From the NCBI GenBank assembly GCA_003599735.1, contig QZJI01000036.1, forward strand, positions 1-58,851: 58,851 nucleotides of DNA. The letters are read 5' to 3'. Shown here in pieces: positions 35,382-43,669 of the stretch. Position 1 is the first letter of the stretch. Every line of letters starts with the position of its first letter. The notes beneath the pieces were generated by a model, which did no database searches, was not told the origin of the DNA, and saw only the letters and a list, made by a program, of their open reading frames with translations. The translations under genes were made by a program, and so were the position numbers. The stretch is from Dehalococcoidia bacterium. GTDB taxonomy: Bacteria; Chloroflexota; Dehalococcoidia; UBA2979.

Positions 35382-35990
35382 TCAGGCCGGCGGATCTACA
35401 GAGGACGCCCATTCCGGCAGCCGGGCCTCGACCACCGGCGCTCCGCACATCTCTGCCGTGGCGCGGGCGACGATGTTGGCACGCTTCAGCGCCTCGTCTG
35501 CCAGAGGGCGGGCAGCCAGTACCGATGCGAACGGGAGCACGCGCCCGTTGTCCTTCACCAGGCGGATCTCCCAGCGCACCACGTCCTGCAGGTCGCCGGA
35601 ACCGAGTTCCGTCTCGAAGTCACCCCCGACCTCGATCCGCACGATCCGGTTGAACGGCACGAAATCGCGGGTGCCGAGCCCGAGACCGAGAAACCCCTGC
35701 TGGAAGCGGCAGGTGCCCTTCCGCCGTTCCATGACGAAGGCGGAACCCATCACGTTGTAGACGACGCCGAGGATGGCGGTCGGTCCGGAGATCAATACGA
35801 ATATCAGGAGCAGCATCAACACCCAGAGAGGAAACGTGTTGATGTATGCCGCGATCGCCCAGGCGGCGAGGACGGTCAGCGCCAGCTGCACCAGTGGCCC
35901 CACAAGGGCGCTCCGGGCAGGCTTCACGGCGATCTCGTCCGGCGTGAGCCGGGCATAGGAGCGCTGCAACGCAATCCGTTCGACCGCCAC
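35382..35990 (-). CDS. Two-helix membrane protein with soluble C-terminal domain
   Basis: A 202-residue protein with two adjacent membrane helices around residues 28-48 and 53-78, joined by a short loop, and a soluble C-terminal half of about 110 residues containing RRKGTCRFQQGFLGLGLGTRDFVPFNRIVRIEVGGD. The arrangement recalls bacterial PH-like membrane proteins, but I do not recognise the family with certainty. It is divergent from the Trm112-like gene and has no obvious operon partner. Confidence 0.65.
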   Translation of the reverse strand: MAVERIALQRSYARLTPDEIAVKPARSALVGPLVQLALTVLAAWAIAAYINTFPLWVLMLLLIFVLISGPTAILGVVYNVMGSAFVMERRKGTCRFQQGFLGLGLGTRDFVPFNRIVRIEVGGDFETELGSGDLQDVVRWEIRLVKDNGRVLPFASVLAARPLADEALKRANIVARATAEMCGAPVVEARLPEWASSVDPPA

Positions 35991-36067
35991 CCGTGCCTCC
36001 CATCTTCACGATGATCGTAGGTGCGGCGGACGCGAGGTACGATCCAGCCCGTACCGTTGGAGGCCTC

Positions 36068-36277
36068 ATGCGACGCGACCTGATGGACATCCTCGCCTGC
36101 CCCATCTGTAAGGGGACGCTCACGCTCACCGTCACCCGCGAGGACGGCGCGGAAATCCTCGATGGCGCGCTCCGCTGCGCCGCCTGCGCGGTCGACTACC
36201 CAATCAGCGATGGCATCCCCAACCTCCTCCCGCCCGAGATGCGGCGGGCGATGGGGGCGGAGACGGCAGCCCACTAG
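36068..36277 (+). CDS. Trm112-like/UPF0434 zinc protein
   Basis: A 69-residue protein with LMDILACPICKGTLTL near the start and a second Cys pair CAACAVDYPISDGIPNLLPPE. This is the Trm112/UPF0434 pattern, found as activators of methyltransferases or as stand-alone zinc proteins. ATG 36068 has GGAGG 5 bases upstream. The next small gene begins on the last base of its stop codon. Confidence 0.88.
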   Translation: MRRDLMDILACPICKGTLTLTVTREDGAEILDGALRCAACAVDYPISDGIPNLLPPEMRRAMGAETAAH

Positions 36278-36549
36278 TGCCAAATCCGATGGATGTCCTG
36301 CCCGACCTTGCTACCCGCCCGATGACCGTTGGGCGGTCACGTTGGCTGGGCCGTGGCCTGATGGCCGTGGCGGCGCTCGTCGCCGCCTGGTGGCTGCGAC
36401 GCCTCGTGCGCCGTCCCCTGATCTCATTGCTGCTCGCGCCGGCCCTGCTCCCTGCGGTGGTGCTCGGCCTGTGGGCGGGCTTCACGCTGAACGTGATGGA
36501 CTGGGACGAACCCGCCGACTTCCTCGGGGACGAGGGCTCCGCAGCCTAA
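36277..36549 (+). CDS. Small membrane protein, unknown
   Basis: A 90-codon frame opening with GTG at 36277 that shares its G with the TAG stop of the Trm112-like gene (a TAGTG overlap), suggesting translational coupling. An ATG at 36289 is an alternative. It has two hydrophobic segments around residues 27-43 and 46-69, a basic stretch (WWLRRLVRRPLIS) between them and an acidic C-terminus. I do not recognise a family. Its 3' end overlaps the convergent folK stop by 4 bases. Confidence 0.6.
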   Translation: MPNPMDVLPDLATRPMTVGRSRWLGRGLMAVAALVAAWWLRRLVRRPLISLLLAPALLPAVVLGLWAGFTLNVMDWDEPADFLGDEGSAA

Positions 36550-37073
36550 CCCGCAGTCCACTCTGGCCCGCGTACTCGTCGCACCTCCGTACGCTCCCCG
36601 TCAGGGCGGGCATCGCGCAACGAGGCGATCGGGACACCGAGGTGCGGATGTATCCACTGCCCGGCGACTTCCGCGAGTGGGACAAGGACAAACGAGCGTT
36701 CCGCCAGCAAGAGATGCGGCACGGTCAGGTCGGGATCGGTGACCGTCTCACCCTCGATCAACGCGATGTCGACGTCCACTGGACGCGCGGTCCAGCGCGG
36801 CGCACTGAAATCGCGGCCCGCCGCCGCTTCGATCCGCTTGGCGAGCGCCAGCAAGTCGCGCGCCCCCAGCGAAGTCACACCGACGACCGCGATATTGAGA
36901 AACGCCGGCTGCTCGACGACACCCCAGGGCGGCGTCTCGTAGAGTGACGACACTGCCTCGATCGTGACGCCGCCAGCATGCAGTCCGTCGAGCGCGTCTA
37001 GGAGATGCGCCTCCCGGTCGCCCATATTCGAGCCGAGGGCGAGGCAGACGCGGCGCGCGGGGCCCGATGTCAT
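36546..37073 (-). CDS. folK: HPPK, 2-amino-4-hydroxy-6-hydroxymethyldihydropteridine pyrophosphokinase
   Basis: Transfers pyrophosphate from ATP to 6-hydroxymethyl-dihydropterin for folate synthesis. 175 residues, with CLALGSNMGDREAHL at the start, VSSLYETPPWGVVEQPAFLN and the diagnostic RWTARPVDVDIALIEG (the two Mg-binding Asp). It starts 9 bases after folP's stop, and the two are at the end of the sulfur-carrier operon. The alternative shadow frame on the opposite strand is not real. Confidence 0.95.
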   Translation of the reverse strand: MTSGPARRVCLALGSNMGDREAHLLDALDGLHAGGVTIEAVSSLYETPPWGVVEQPAFLNIAVVGVTSLGARDLLALAKRIEAAAGRDFSAPRWTARPVDVDIALIEGETVTDPDLTVPHLLLAERSFVLVPLAEVAGQWIHPHLGVPIASLRDARPDGERTEVRRVRGPEWTAG

Positions 37074-37082
37074 ACCGGGGCG

Positions 37083-37970
37083 CTATGGCAACACGCCGCG
37101 GACGATGGCGTCCGCCACGCGCACAACCTGCACCATTTCGGCTACGTCATGCACGCGCACGATGTCGACCCCCTGACCGACGGCGAGCGCGACCGTGGCC
37201 GCGGTACCCCACTGACGCTGCGCCGCCGCCCCGCCCGTCACGTAGCCGATCGCCGACTTCCTCGATGTCCCGATAAGCAGTGGGCGGTTGAGGTCGCGCA
37301 GCTCGCCGAGGCGGCGCAGCAGGTTGTAGCTCTGCACCGGCCCCCACCCGAAGCCGAAGCCCGGGTCGATGATGAGCCGGTCGCGCGGCACGCCCGCTGC
37401 CTCCGCAACCGCGATGGAGCGGCGCAGGCCGTTGCGGATGTCCTCGATCACATCGCCGCCAAACTCGCGGCCGCGCTGGTTGTGCATCGCTATCGCCGGG
37501 ACGCCCGCACGCGCGACCACGCCGGCCATTTCCGGGTCGCCGAGGAATCCCGTCACATCGTTCACCGCGTCCGCGCCCGCCTCGATCGCACGGCGTGCCA
37601 CCGAGGCTTTGCTCGTGTCGACGGTGATCGGGGTGATCTTCACAGCGCGACGCAGGACCGGCAGGACAAGAGAGAGACGGCGCCACTCTTCGTCCGCGTC
37701 CACCGGCGGGAAGTCCGGACGTGTCGACTCCGCGCCGATGTCGAGGATGTCCGCGCCCGCCTCGACCATCGTCTCGGCCAGTCGCACGACCGCGGCAGGG
37801 TCGACGATGCCGTCACCGGAGAAGGAGTCGGGCGTCACGTTCACCACGCCCATCACGAAGGTGCGCGCGCCCCACGCGAAGCGGGCCTTCCCGATCGTCA
37901 TCGCGGGCGGGTGCGGGCCGGTGTCGATCGGTGAAGTGGGGTCCATGGGCTTCCGCAGCCAGCCGAACAC
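37083..37970 (-). CDS. folP: Dihydropteroate synthase
   Basis: Joins 6-hydroxymethyl-dihydropterin pyrophosphate to p-aminobenzoate. 295 residues with FVMGVVNVTPDSFSGDG, DIGAESTRP and the DPGFGFGW segment. GTG at 37970 overlaps the TAG stop of the JAMM protease gene (TAGTG); the ATG at 37946 is an alternative start that better fits the family's N-terminus. Its link to the cysteine operon may just reflect shared transcription. Confidence 0.95.
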   Translation of the reverse strand: MFGWLRKPMDPTSPIDTGPHPPAMTIGKARFAWGARTFVMGVVNVTPDSFSGDGIVDPAAVVRLAETMVEAGADILDIGAESTRPDFPPVDADEEWRRLSLVLPVLRRAVKITPITVDTSKASVARRAIEAGADAVNDVTGFLGDPEMAGVVARAGVPAIAMHNQRGREFGGDVIEDIRNGLRRSIAVAEAAGVPRDRLIIDPGFGFGWGPVQSYNLLRRLGELRDLNRPLLIGTSRKSAIGYVTGGAAAQRQWGTAATVALAVGQGVDIVRVHDVAEMVQVVRVADAIVRGVLP

Positions 37971-38401
37971 TAGATGATCTCGATTGGCTCTTCAACGACC
38001 TCGCCGCCCTGCCGGATCCAGTATGCACGCACGTCCGGCGGTTCCGAAGCCAGCGAGACCAAGATGTACATCGTCTCCGGATATGCCGGTTCCCGCTCTA
38101 CCTCACCGGGCGGGAAGAACGCCATCCGCACGTCAGTCGGTGACGGGCGCGCGGCCGAGGCGATGTGCGAGTGGTAGATCGCGAAGAGCTTTTCGCCCTC
38201 GCTGTCGCGCCGGCTCTCCAGGCGCATCATCTGCAGCGGGTTCATCTCATACCGGTAGGGACTGGCGGCGTCGTTCTTCACACGATGTACCGCGACCGGC
38301 ACACCGTCCTTCGCATGCACCATCCCGCACGCCTCATCCGGCAGGTCCTCCCGGGCATGCGCCACCATTTCGTCGACAACCGCGCGGGGGATTCGAGGCA
38401 C
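37970..38401 (-). CDS. JAMM/MPN metalloprotease (Mec+/HcyD-like)
   Basis: A JAB1/MPN-domain zinc protease with the full JAMM motif: Glu in DLPDEACGM, then HSH-x7-S-x2-D (HSHIASAARPSPTD). In M. tuberculosis, Mec+ releases cysteine from the CysO-cysteine adduct; in Wolinella, HcyD removes the last alanine of the sulfur carrier HcyS and later frees homocysteine. The in-frame ATG at 38485 lacks a ribosome site and overlaps the upstream gene. I use the GTG at 38401, with GGAG 7 bases upstream, giving 143 residues and an N-terminus that aligns with Mec+. It lies among cysM, carriers and the E1-like gene, so processing of those carriers is the likely job. Confidence 0.9.
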   Translation of the reverse strand: MPRIPRAVVDEMVAHAREDLPDEACGMVHAKDGVPVAVHRVKNDAASPYRYEMNPLQMMRLESRRDSEGEKLFAIYHSHIASAARPSPTDVRMAFFPPGEVEREPAYPETMYILVSLASEPPDVRAYWIRQGGEVVEEPIEII

Positions 38402-38456
38402 AAGCGGCTCCGAAGACCAGGCGCTGCGCGCCGTTGCGCCCGAGGGCTCGTCGACT

Positions 38457-38846
38457 CTACGTCCAGACGACTGTCTCACCATCATCGATGCATGCGCCCG
38501 ACGACAGCTTGATCTGGAGGAAATTCGCGTCCACCGGCTCCGCTACGAGATGGGCGATCCAGTGCTCCCATTCAGCCTCCGGCAGGCGCTGGAGCAGGTC
38601 ACCAAACGTCACCTGGACTTCCGTCTCCGCAGGCGACGTGCTGTCGATGATTCCCATGTCCAGCGACCACCGACCGCGGATGGCAACCCGGCCCAACGTG
38701 CGCGTCCGGATCACCTGCGCTCCTTCGATGTTCCGGTATTTCGCCACAACGTCGGCACGGAAGCGTAGCGGCTGCAGAAGCCCGTCCCCGGACGCCAGCA
38801 TGCGTCGGAGTAGCGCCTGCTGCAGCGCATCTGCTCGACCCGCCAT
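38457..38846 (-). CDS. Hypothetical protein inside the sulfur-carrier operon
   Basis: A 129-residue soluble protein with ALQQALLRRMLASGDGLLQPLRF, KYRNIEGAQVIRTRTLGRVAIRGRWSLDMGI and TFGDLLQRLPEAEWEHWIAHLV. It has no membrane segment, and one Cys in SSGACIDDGE. I do not recognise its family. Start at ATG 38846; the longer frame overlaps the rhodanese gene. Its conserved-looking Trp/Tyr-rich segments and tight spacing (25 bases from the rhodanese stop) make a role in the same pathway plausible, but nothing in the sequence says what it does. Confidence 0.7.
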   Translation of the reverse strand: MAGRADALQQALLRRMLASGDGLLQPLRFRADVVAKYRNIEGAQVIRTRTLGRVAIRGRWSLDMGIIDSTSPAETEVQVTFGDLLQRLPEAEWEHWIAHLVAEPVDANFLQIKLSSGACIDDGETVVWT

Positions 38847-38871
38847 CCGCGTATCCGCCCCTCGGCTTGTC

Positions 38872-39693
38872 CTACCGCTCGATCGGGACGTCCACCATGG
38901 AACCCCACTCGGTCCATGAGCCGTCATAGTTCTTCACGTTTTGGAAACCCAGGAGATACTTCAACACAAACCAGGTGTGACTGGAACGCTCGCCAATCCG
39001 GCAGTAGGCGATGGTCGGCGCGTCCGCCTTGAGGCCTTGTCCGGCGTAGAGCGCCTGCAATTCTTCCTTCGAGCGAAACGTGCCATCCTCGTTCACCGCC
39101 CGTGCCCACGGGACGTTTTTTGCCCCGGGAATGTGGCCACCGCGCTGTGCGGTTTCCGACATGCCCGGAGGCGCGATCACGTCGCCAGAGAACTCCGCTG
39201 GCGACCGCACGTCCACCAGCTGTGTGTTGTCCGCGAGGGCCGCCAGTACCTCGTCGCGCTTTGCTCGCATCGCGCCATCCGGGGCCTTCGCCTGATATGC
39301 CGTGGCTGGGACACGCGGCTCCGCTGTGGTCATCGGTCGCTGGTCGCCCAGCCACTTCACCCGGCCGCCGTCCATCAACGAGACCTTCGTGTGGCCGTAC
39401 ATCTCCAGCAGCCAGAGCGCGTATGCCGCGAACCAGTTGTTATTGTCGCCGTACAGGATCACATGCGTCTCCGGCGTGATTCCGGACCTCGATAGCAGCG
39501 ATTCCATCGCAGCCTGGTCAAGGATCGTACGGCGTACGGGATCCTGGAGTTGTGTCGTCCAGTTCCACGCGACCGCGCCTTCGATGTGGCCGTCCTTGTA
39601 TGCCTCCGTGTCCACGTCCACCTCGACCAAGCGCACGTCCGGGTCGGACTTGTGCTGCTGCACCCAATCCACCGTGACCAGTTTGTCGACCAT
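38872..39693 (-). CDS. Tandem-rhodanese sulfurtransferase (thiosulfate/mercaptopyruvate type)
   Basis: A 273-residue protein with two rhodanese domains; the active-site loop is C231-RIGER in domain 2, as in SseA/TST enzymes with an N-terminal inactive domain (DLVEVDVDTEAYKDGHI is the family start). Such enzymes transfer sulfur from thiosulfate or 3-mercaptopyruvate to a thiol acceptor. In this operon the E1-like protein has no rhodanese domain of its own, so this enzyme may be the sulfur donor to the activated carriers. Start ATG 39693 with GAGGGGG upstream. Confidence 0.92.
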   Translation of the reverse strand: MVDKLVTVDWVQQHKSDPDVRLVEVDVDTEAYKDGHIEGAVAWNWTTQLQDPVRRTILDQAAMESLLSRSGITPETHVILYGDNNNWFAAYALWLLEMYGHTKVSLMDGGRVKWLGDQRPMTTAEPRVPATAYQAKAPDGAMRAKRDEVLAALADNTQLVDVRSPAEFSGDVIAPPGMSETAQRGGHIPGAKNVPWARAVNEDGTFRSKEELQALYAGQGLKADAPTIAYCRIGERSSHTWFVLKYLLGFQNVKNYDGSWTEWGSMVDVPIER

Positions 39694-39728
39694 GGGAATC
39701 CCCCTCGCTGGGATCGCCTCTCGGGCGG

Positions 39729-40664
39729 CTACCACCACATCTTTTCGGCCACGTCCTCACGGATGTCGTCGTAGTCGCGACTCCAGAGGCCGCTCGACAG
39801 GTACTTCCATCCGGCGTCCGCCAGGAGGCAGACGACCTTGCCTGCCTCCATCCGCTCCGCCGTGCGTTGCGCCGCGCGGACGGCTGCACCGCCCGAAACG
39901 CCCGCGAACACGCCAGTGAGCTGCGTTAATTCTTTCGTCGTACGGAACGAGGTCGCGGAGTCGACGACAATCCGGCCATCCAGCACGCGGTCGTCGAAGA
40001 CCGGGGGGATATAGCCGTCCTCCAGGGCGCGCAGCCCCTGCACCATGTCGCCCGGGTGTGGCGCAGCCGCGATTACACGGATCGCCGGGTTGTGCTCCTT
40101 CAGCCGCCGGCCAACGCCTGTGAGCGTCCCACCGGTACCGAGACCTGCCACGAATGCGTCGAGATCGGGCAAGTCGCGGATGATCTCCGGGCCCGTCGTC
40201 TCGTAATGCGCGTGCGGATTCTCCGGGTTTTCATACTGGAACGGCATGAACCAGTCCGGGTGCTCCGCCTGCACCTCCAGCGCCTTCTGCACGGAGCCAT
40301 TCGTCCCCAGCGTGCCGTCTGAATAAATGATCTCGGCCCCGAACGCTTCGAGGATCTGCACGCGCTCCACGGAGACGGCGTCCGGCATGACCACCTTCAC
40401 CGGGTGGCCCTTCAGCCTCCCGATCATCGCGAGCGCAATGCCCGTGTTGCCCGACGTCGGCTCGAGGATCGTCTGGCCGGGCTTTAACCGGCCGCTGCGC
40501 TCGGCATCCTCAACCATGAACTTCGCAATCCGGTCTTTCACGGAGCCCGAGGGGTTCTGGCCTTCCAGCTTCGCGTAGATCGAGACGCGCGGGTTCGGCG
40601 ACATCGCGGAGATGTCCACCAACGGCGTGTTGCCGATCAGGTCAAGCAGTCCCGCGTACAGCAT
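39729..40664 (-). CDS. cysM: CysM-type cysteine synthase (O-phosphoserine, sulfur-carrier dependent)
   Basis: A fold-type II PLP enzyme, 311 residues, closest in character to M. tuberculosis CysM, which uses O-phospho-L-serine and thiocarboxylated CysO. PLP lysine is K43 in PSGSVKDR. Shared features include GIFAG-like GVFAGVSGGAAVRAA, LLADAGWKYLS, the Arg in the SFRTTKEL segment that matches the phosphoserine-selecting Arg of CysM, and a C-terminal ..EKMWW tail that would close over the site like ..GQLWA. The gene starts 15 bases before carrier A on the coding side and is followed by the rhodanese gene. Confidence 0.9.
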   Translation of the reverse strand: MLYAGLLDLIGNTPLVDISAMSPNPRVSIYAKLEGQNPSGSVKDRIAKFMVEDAERSGRLKPGQTILEPTSGNTGIALAMIGRLKGHPVKVVMPDAVSVERVQILEAFGAEIIYSDGTLGTNGSVQKALEVQAEHPDWFMPFQYENPENPHAHYETTGPEIIRDLPDLDAFVAGLGTGGTLTGVGRRLKEHNPAIRVIAAAPHPGDMVQGLRALEDGYIPPVFDDRVLDGRIVVDSATSFRTTKELTQLTGVFAGVSGGAAVRAAQRTAERMEAGKVVCLLADAGWKYLSSGLWSRDYDDIREDVAEKMWW

Positions 40665-40679
40665 CGACGTCCCTGCGGC

Positions 40680-40958
40680 CTACATGCCGCCCGCGAGGGC
40701 GGGGAGGAACGACACCGTATCGCCGTCCTTCAGCGGGGTAGCCTTCCCACCGAGGTAGCGCACGTCTTCGTCGTTGAGGTACACGTTGACGAAGCGACGG
40801 ATCTCGCCCTGCTCGTCCATAATCTGCCCGGCGAATCCGGGGTACGCCCGCTCGATATTCTCAATGAGCGCGCCCAGCGTCGCCCCTTCGGCAGCGAATT
40901 CACGCTGTCCGTCCACGACCTTCTGGATCACTGAGGTGACGTTCACGGTCACCGGCAT
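40680..40958 (-). CDS. Sulfur carrier A (CysO/MoaD/ThiS-like), ending Gly-Gly-Met
   Basis: A 92-residue ubiquitin-like carrier close in sequence to CysO: VTVNVTSVIQKVVDGQ, IRRFVNVYLNDEDVRYLGG and DGDTVSFLPALAGGM. The adenylated/thiocarboxylated group forms on the terminal Gly of such proteins, but here Met follows the Gly-Gly, so it needs trimming, presumably by the JAMM protease in the operon. It is next to cysM (15 bases apart), so I expect it to be CysM's sulfur donor. Start ATG 40958 with AAGGA upstream; the longer frame is not used. Confidence 0.92.
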   Translation of the reverse strand: MPVTVNVTSVIQKVVDGQREFAAEGATLGALIENIERAYPGFAGQIMDEQGEIRRFVNVYLNDEDVRYLGGKATPLKDGDTVSFLPALAGGM

Positions 40959-41032
40959 CGACAAATTCCTTCCACCACCGGACGACGGTAGCGCCGGCCT
41001 CAGAGGCCATGCGTGCTCCATCCGGACGCGGC

Positions 41033-41893
41033 TTAGTGAGCGGCCGCAGTCATACCCGGCATGACCAGCGGCGGCGTCCCGCAGAACTGGTCGTAGTCGA
41101 TCAGTTCCTTCACCGTCGGGTTGTCACCGCAGAGCGGGCACTTCGGGTCCCGCCGGAGCTTCATCGTGCGGAACTCCATAGTGAGTGCGTCCACCAGCAG
41201 TAACCGGTTGGTCAGTAGGTTTCCCACACCAAGAACCTTCTTGAACACCTCGGTCGCCTGGATCGAGCCGACGATCCCCGTGATCGCGCCCAGCACGCCG
41301 GCCTCGGCGCACGACGGGACGAGGCCCGGTGGAGGGGGGTCTGGGTAAAGGCAGCGGTAGCAGCCCTTGCCGGGCTCGTAGACCGTCGCTTGCCCGTCAA
41401 ACAGCAGGATCGCGCCGTCCACCAGCGTCTTACCAGCCAGATAGCAAGCGTCGTTCACCAGGTAGCGCGTCGCGAAGTTGTCGGCGCCGTTCACGACGAT
41501 GTCGTACTGGCTGATGATCTCCATTGCATTGTCGGAGGTGATCGGCATGTTGTGCCCGACGACCTTCACATGCGGATTGTGCGCGGCGAGCTTCTCCTTC
41601 GCCGATTGCAATTTCGGTTTCCCGACATCCGGCGTCTGGTGCAGCACCTGACGCTGGAGGTTCGAGAGGTCGACCGTGTCGAACTCGACGATGCCGACCG
41701 TGCCCACACCCGCCAGTGCGAGGTAGAGGGCCACCGGACCGCCGAGGCCGCCCGCGCCGACGACGAGCACTTTCGCGTCGCGCAGCTTGCGCTGACCCAG
41801 CGGTCCCACCTGCGCCATGATGATGTGCCGCGAGTAGCGCATGACCTCATCCGGGGTCATCGCCTCCGAGCGGGTCGCCGTCTGATCGCTCAT
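41033..41893 (-). CDS. E1-like carrier-activating enzyme (MoeB/ThiF/MoeZ family)
   Basis: The ATP-dependent adenylyltransferase that activates the C-terminal Gly of ubiquitin-like carriers. 286 residues: Rossmann GAGGLGG at 46-52, zinc cysteines C178/C181 and C252/C255, and the candidate catalytic Cys195 in PSCAEAGVLG. It lacks the C-terminal rhodanese domain of MoeZ. Its ATG overlaps the stop of carrier B (ATGA), so it is coupled to it, and it precedes carrier A. It is probably the one activating enzyme for all carriers in the region. Confidence 0.93.
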   Translation of the reverse strand: MSDQTATRSEAMTPDEVMRYSRHIIMAQVGPLGQRKLRDAKVLVVGAGGLGGPVALYLALAGVGTVGIVEFDTVDLSNLQRQVLHQTPDVGKPKLQSAKEKLAAHNPHVKVVGHNMPITSDNAMEIISQYDIVVNGADNFATRYLVNDACYLAGKTLVDGAILLFDGQATVYEPGKGCYRCLYPDPPPPGLVPSCAEAGVLGAITGIVGSIQATEVFKKVLGVGNLLTNRLLLVDALTMEFRTMKLRRDPKCPLCGDNPTVKELIDYDQFCGTPPLVMPGMTAAAH

Positions 41894-42183
41894 CCCATCC
41901 CTCCGTCTGCCCCACCCGCCAGCGCGGGAATCACAGCGACCTGGTCGCCGTCCGAAACTTTCGTCGCCACGCCGTCGAGGTCGTGGATCTCCTGATTGTT
42001 CAGGTAGATGTTGATGTGCGCCGGCACCTTCCGGTTACGGTCGTACACCAGGTCACCGAACCCGGGGTACTGCTGCTCCAGCGCGTCGAGTACCTCCCCC
42101 ACCGTGGAGCCTTCCACGTCCACGTAATCATGCTGGGCCGTCAACCGCCGGAACGGCGAGGGGATGTAGACGGAGACGCCCAT
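41890..42183 (-). CDS. Sulfur carrier B (MoaD/ThiS-like), GGADGGMG tail
   Basis: A 97-residue ubiquitin-fold carrier: SVYIPSPFRRLTAQHDYVDVEG, VPAHINIYLNNQEIHDLDG and DGDQVAVIPALAGGADGGMG. The Gly-Gly sits six residues before the end, so a six-residue tail must be removed for thiocarboxylation. It lies between cysK (14 bases) and the E1-like gene (4-base overlap). Start ATG 42183 with GGGGAG 5 bases upstream. Confidence 0.9.
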   Translation of the reverse strand: MGVSVYIPSPFRRLTAQHDYVDVEGSTVGEVLDALEQQYPGFGDLVYDRNRKVPAHINIYLNNQEIHDLDGVATKVSDGDQVAVIPALAGGADGGMG

Positions 42184-42197
42184 CTCGATCTCCCCGC

Positions 42198-43157
42198 CTA
42201 CATCGCCACGCTGAGGTAGCGCTCGCCGGTGTCGCACAGCATCGTGACCACGCGCTTGCCTGGCCCGATTTCCTGCGCCACCCTGACCGCCGCCCAGACG
42301 TTCGCGCCCGAAGAGATGCCCAGCAGCATCCCTTCCTCGCGCGCCAAGCGGCGCGTCATCGCCATCGCGTCCTCGTCGCGCACACCCATCACTTCGTCAT
42401 AGACGGAGCGGTTGAGCACACCCGGCACGAACGATGCGCCAATACCCTGAATGCCATGGACACCGGCGCGGCCACCCTGCAGCACCGGCGCACGCGCCGG
42501 CTCCACCGCGACGATCCGCACTTTGAGCCCCGCGCCGCGCAGGACCTCGCCGACGCCCGTGATCGTACCGCCCGTCCCGACACCGGCCACGAACGCATCG
42601 AGCCGTCCGCCCGTACCTTCAAGTATCTCCGGCCCAGTGGTCAGGCGGTGGGCTTCCGGGTTTGCCGGGTTGTCGAACTGCTGAAGCAGCACGTAGCCCT
42701 TGCGCTTCACGAGCTCTTCGGCGGCGTACACCGCGCCCGTCATCCCCTCGATCGCCGGCGTGAGCACCAGTTCCGCACCCAGCCGCTCGAGGAGCCGACG
42801 CCGCTCCACGCTGTAGTCCTCGGGCATCGTCAGGACGAGGTGGTAGCCCTTCGTCGCACATACCATGGCGAGGCCGATACCCGTGTTGCCGGAGGTCGGC
42901 TCGATCAGCGTCGCACCGGGCTTCAGCTTCCCGTCGCGCTCCGCCGCCTCCACCATTGACTGCGCGATGCGGTCTTTCACGCTCCCCGCCGGGTTCGCGA
43001 CCTCCCACTTGCCAAGGACTTCGGCGGCGCCCGCAGGCACCACGCGGTTCAGGCGCACGAGCGGCGTCCGTCCGACCAGGTCGAGGACGGACGCCGCAAT
43101 CAGAGGCCGCTCCAATGCGCTCTCTTCGCCGTCACGCCCGGACTGATGATCCGCCAC
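42198..43157 (-). CDS. cysK: CysK-type cysteine synthase
   Basis: A PLP fold-type II enzyme making cysteine from O-acetylserine and sulfide. 319 residues from the GTG at 43157. PLP lysine K61 in AGSVKDR, EPTSGNTGIGLAMV, and GVGTGGTITGVG. The GISSGAN loop near the C-terminus is the usual one for CysK. It differs from the downstream cysM, so the operon holds two non-identical cysteine synthases. The ORF continues 128 codons upstream in antisense to the regulator gene, which I reject. It follows the Rrf2 regulator by 28 bases. Confidence 0.92.
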   Translation of the reverse strand: MADHQSGRDGEESALERPLIAASVLDLVGRTPLVRLNRVVPAGAAEVLGKWEVANPAGSVKDRIAQSMVEAAERDGKLKPGATLIEPTSGNTGIGLAMVCATKGYHLVLTMPEDYSVERRRLLERLGAELVLTPAIEGMTGAVYAAEELVKRKGYVLLQQFDNPANPEAHRLTTGPEILEGTGGRLDAFVAGVGTGGTITGVGEVLRGAGLKVRIVAVEPARAPVLQGGRAGVHGIQGIGASFVPGVLNRSVYDEVMGVRDEDAMAMTRRLAREEGMLLGISSGANVWAAVRVAQEIGPGKRVVTMLCDTGERYLSVAM

Positions 43158-43185
43158 GTCCACTCCACGCTTCGAACCCGGTGCC

Positions 43186-43632
43186 CTAGATGTTGTAAGT
43201 GATGACCGCCTGGCGCTCGTGCGCACGCTCATGCTCGACGAGTTCAGCCAGCGAGACCGCTGCCAGTCGCGTCCGCATCTGGTCGTAGATCTCCTGCCAC
43301 ACCCAGTTCTGTCCGCAGATCGACTCCGCCGCCTCGTCGCCCGCTGCTGGTTCCAGACACCCGAGCGGCGCCAGAGAGCCTTCGAGGGCCTCCAGCAGAC
43401 CCAGCAGCGAGATTTCAGACGCGGGCTTCGCCAGCTCGTGGCCGCCGCTGGGCCCTCGGGTGCTCCGGACGAATCCAGCGCGCCGCAACTGCGCCAGCAG
43501 GTGGTCAAGGTAGGACTCGGGAATTTGACGCCGTCGAGCAATCTCGGAGCGCTGTACCGGACCCTCCCCCGCGTGTTTCGCGAGGTCGATCATGGCACGG
43601 ACGCCGTAGTCGCCCTTCGTACTCAGCAGCAT
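43186..43632 (-). CDS. Rrf2-family transcriptional regulator (CymR/IscR-like)
   Basis: A 148-residue winged-helix regulator: STKGDYGVRAMIDLAKHAGEGPVQRSEIARRRQIPESYLDHLLAQLRRAGFVRSTRGPSGGHELA is the DNA-binding domain, then LLGLLEALEG. Two cysteines, C92 and C106, lie in the loop where IscR has three, so an Fe-S cluster is possible but not secured; CymR-type members have none. As first gene of the cys operon it most likely responds to cysteine or sulfur status. The ATG at 43632 gives the family's normal N-terminus; the longer frame runs through the operator. Confidence 0.87.
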   Translation of the reverse strand: MLLSTKGDYGVRAMIDLAKHAGEGPVQRSEIARRRQIPESYLDHLLAQLRRAGFVRSTRGPSGGHELAKPASEISLLGLLEALEGSLAPLGCLEPAAGDEAAESICGQNWVWQEIYDQMRTRLAAVSLAELVEHERAHERQAVITYNI

Positions 43633-43669
43633 CTGGAACCCCGCACCCGACCGATTCTCAATCTCTTGA

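Noticed and set aside
43158-43541. N-terminal extension of cysK by 128 codons
   Set aside because: It overlaps the Rrf2 gene in another frame and has a low-complexity Arg/Ser composition.
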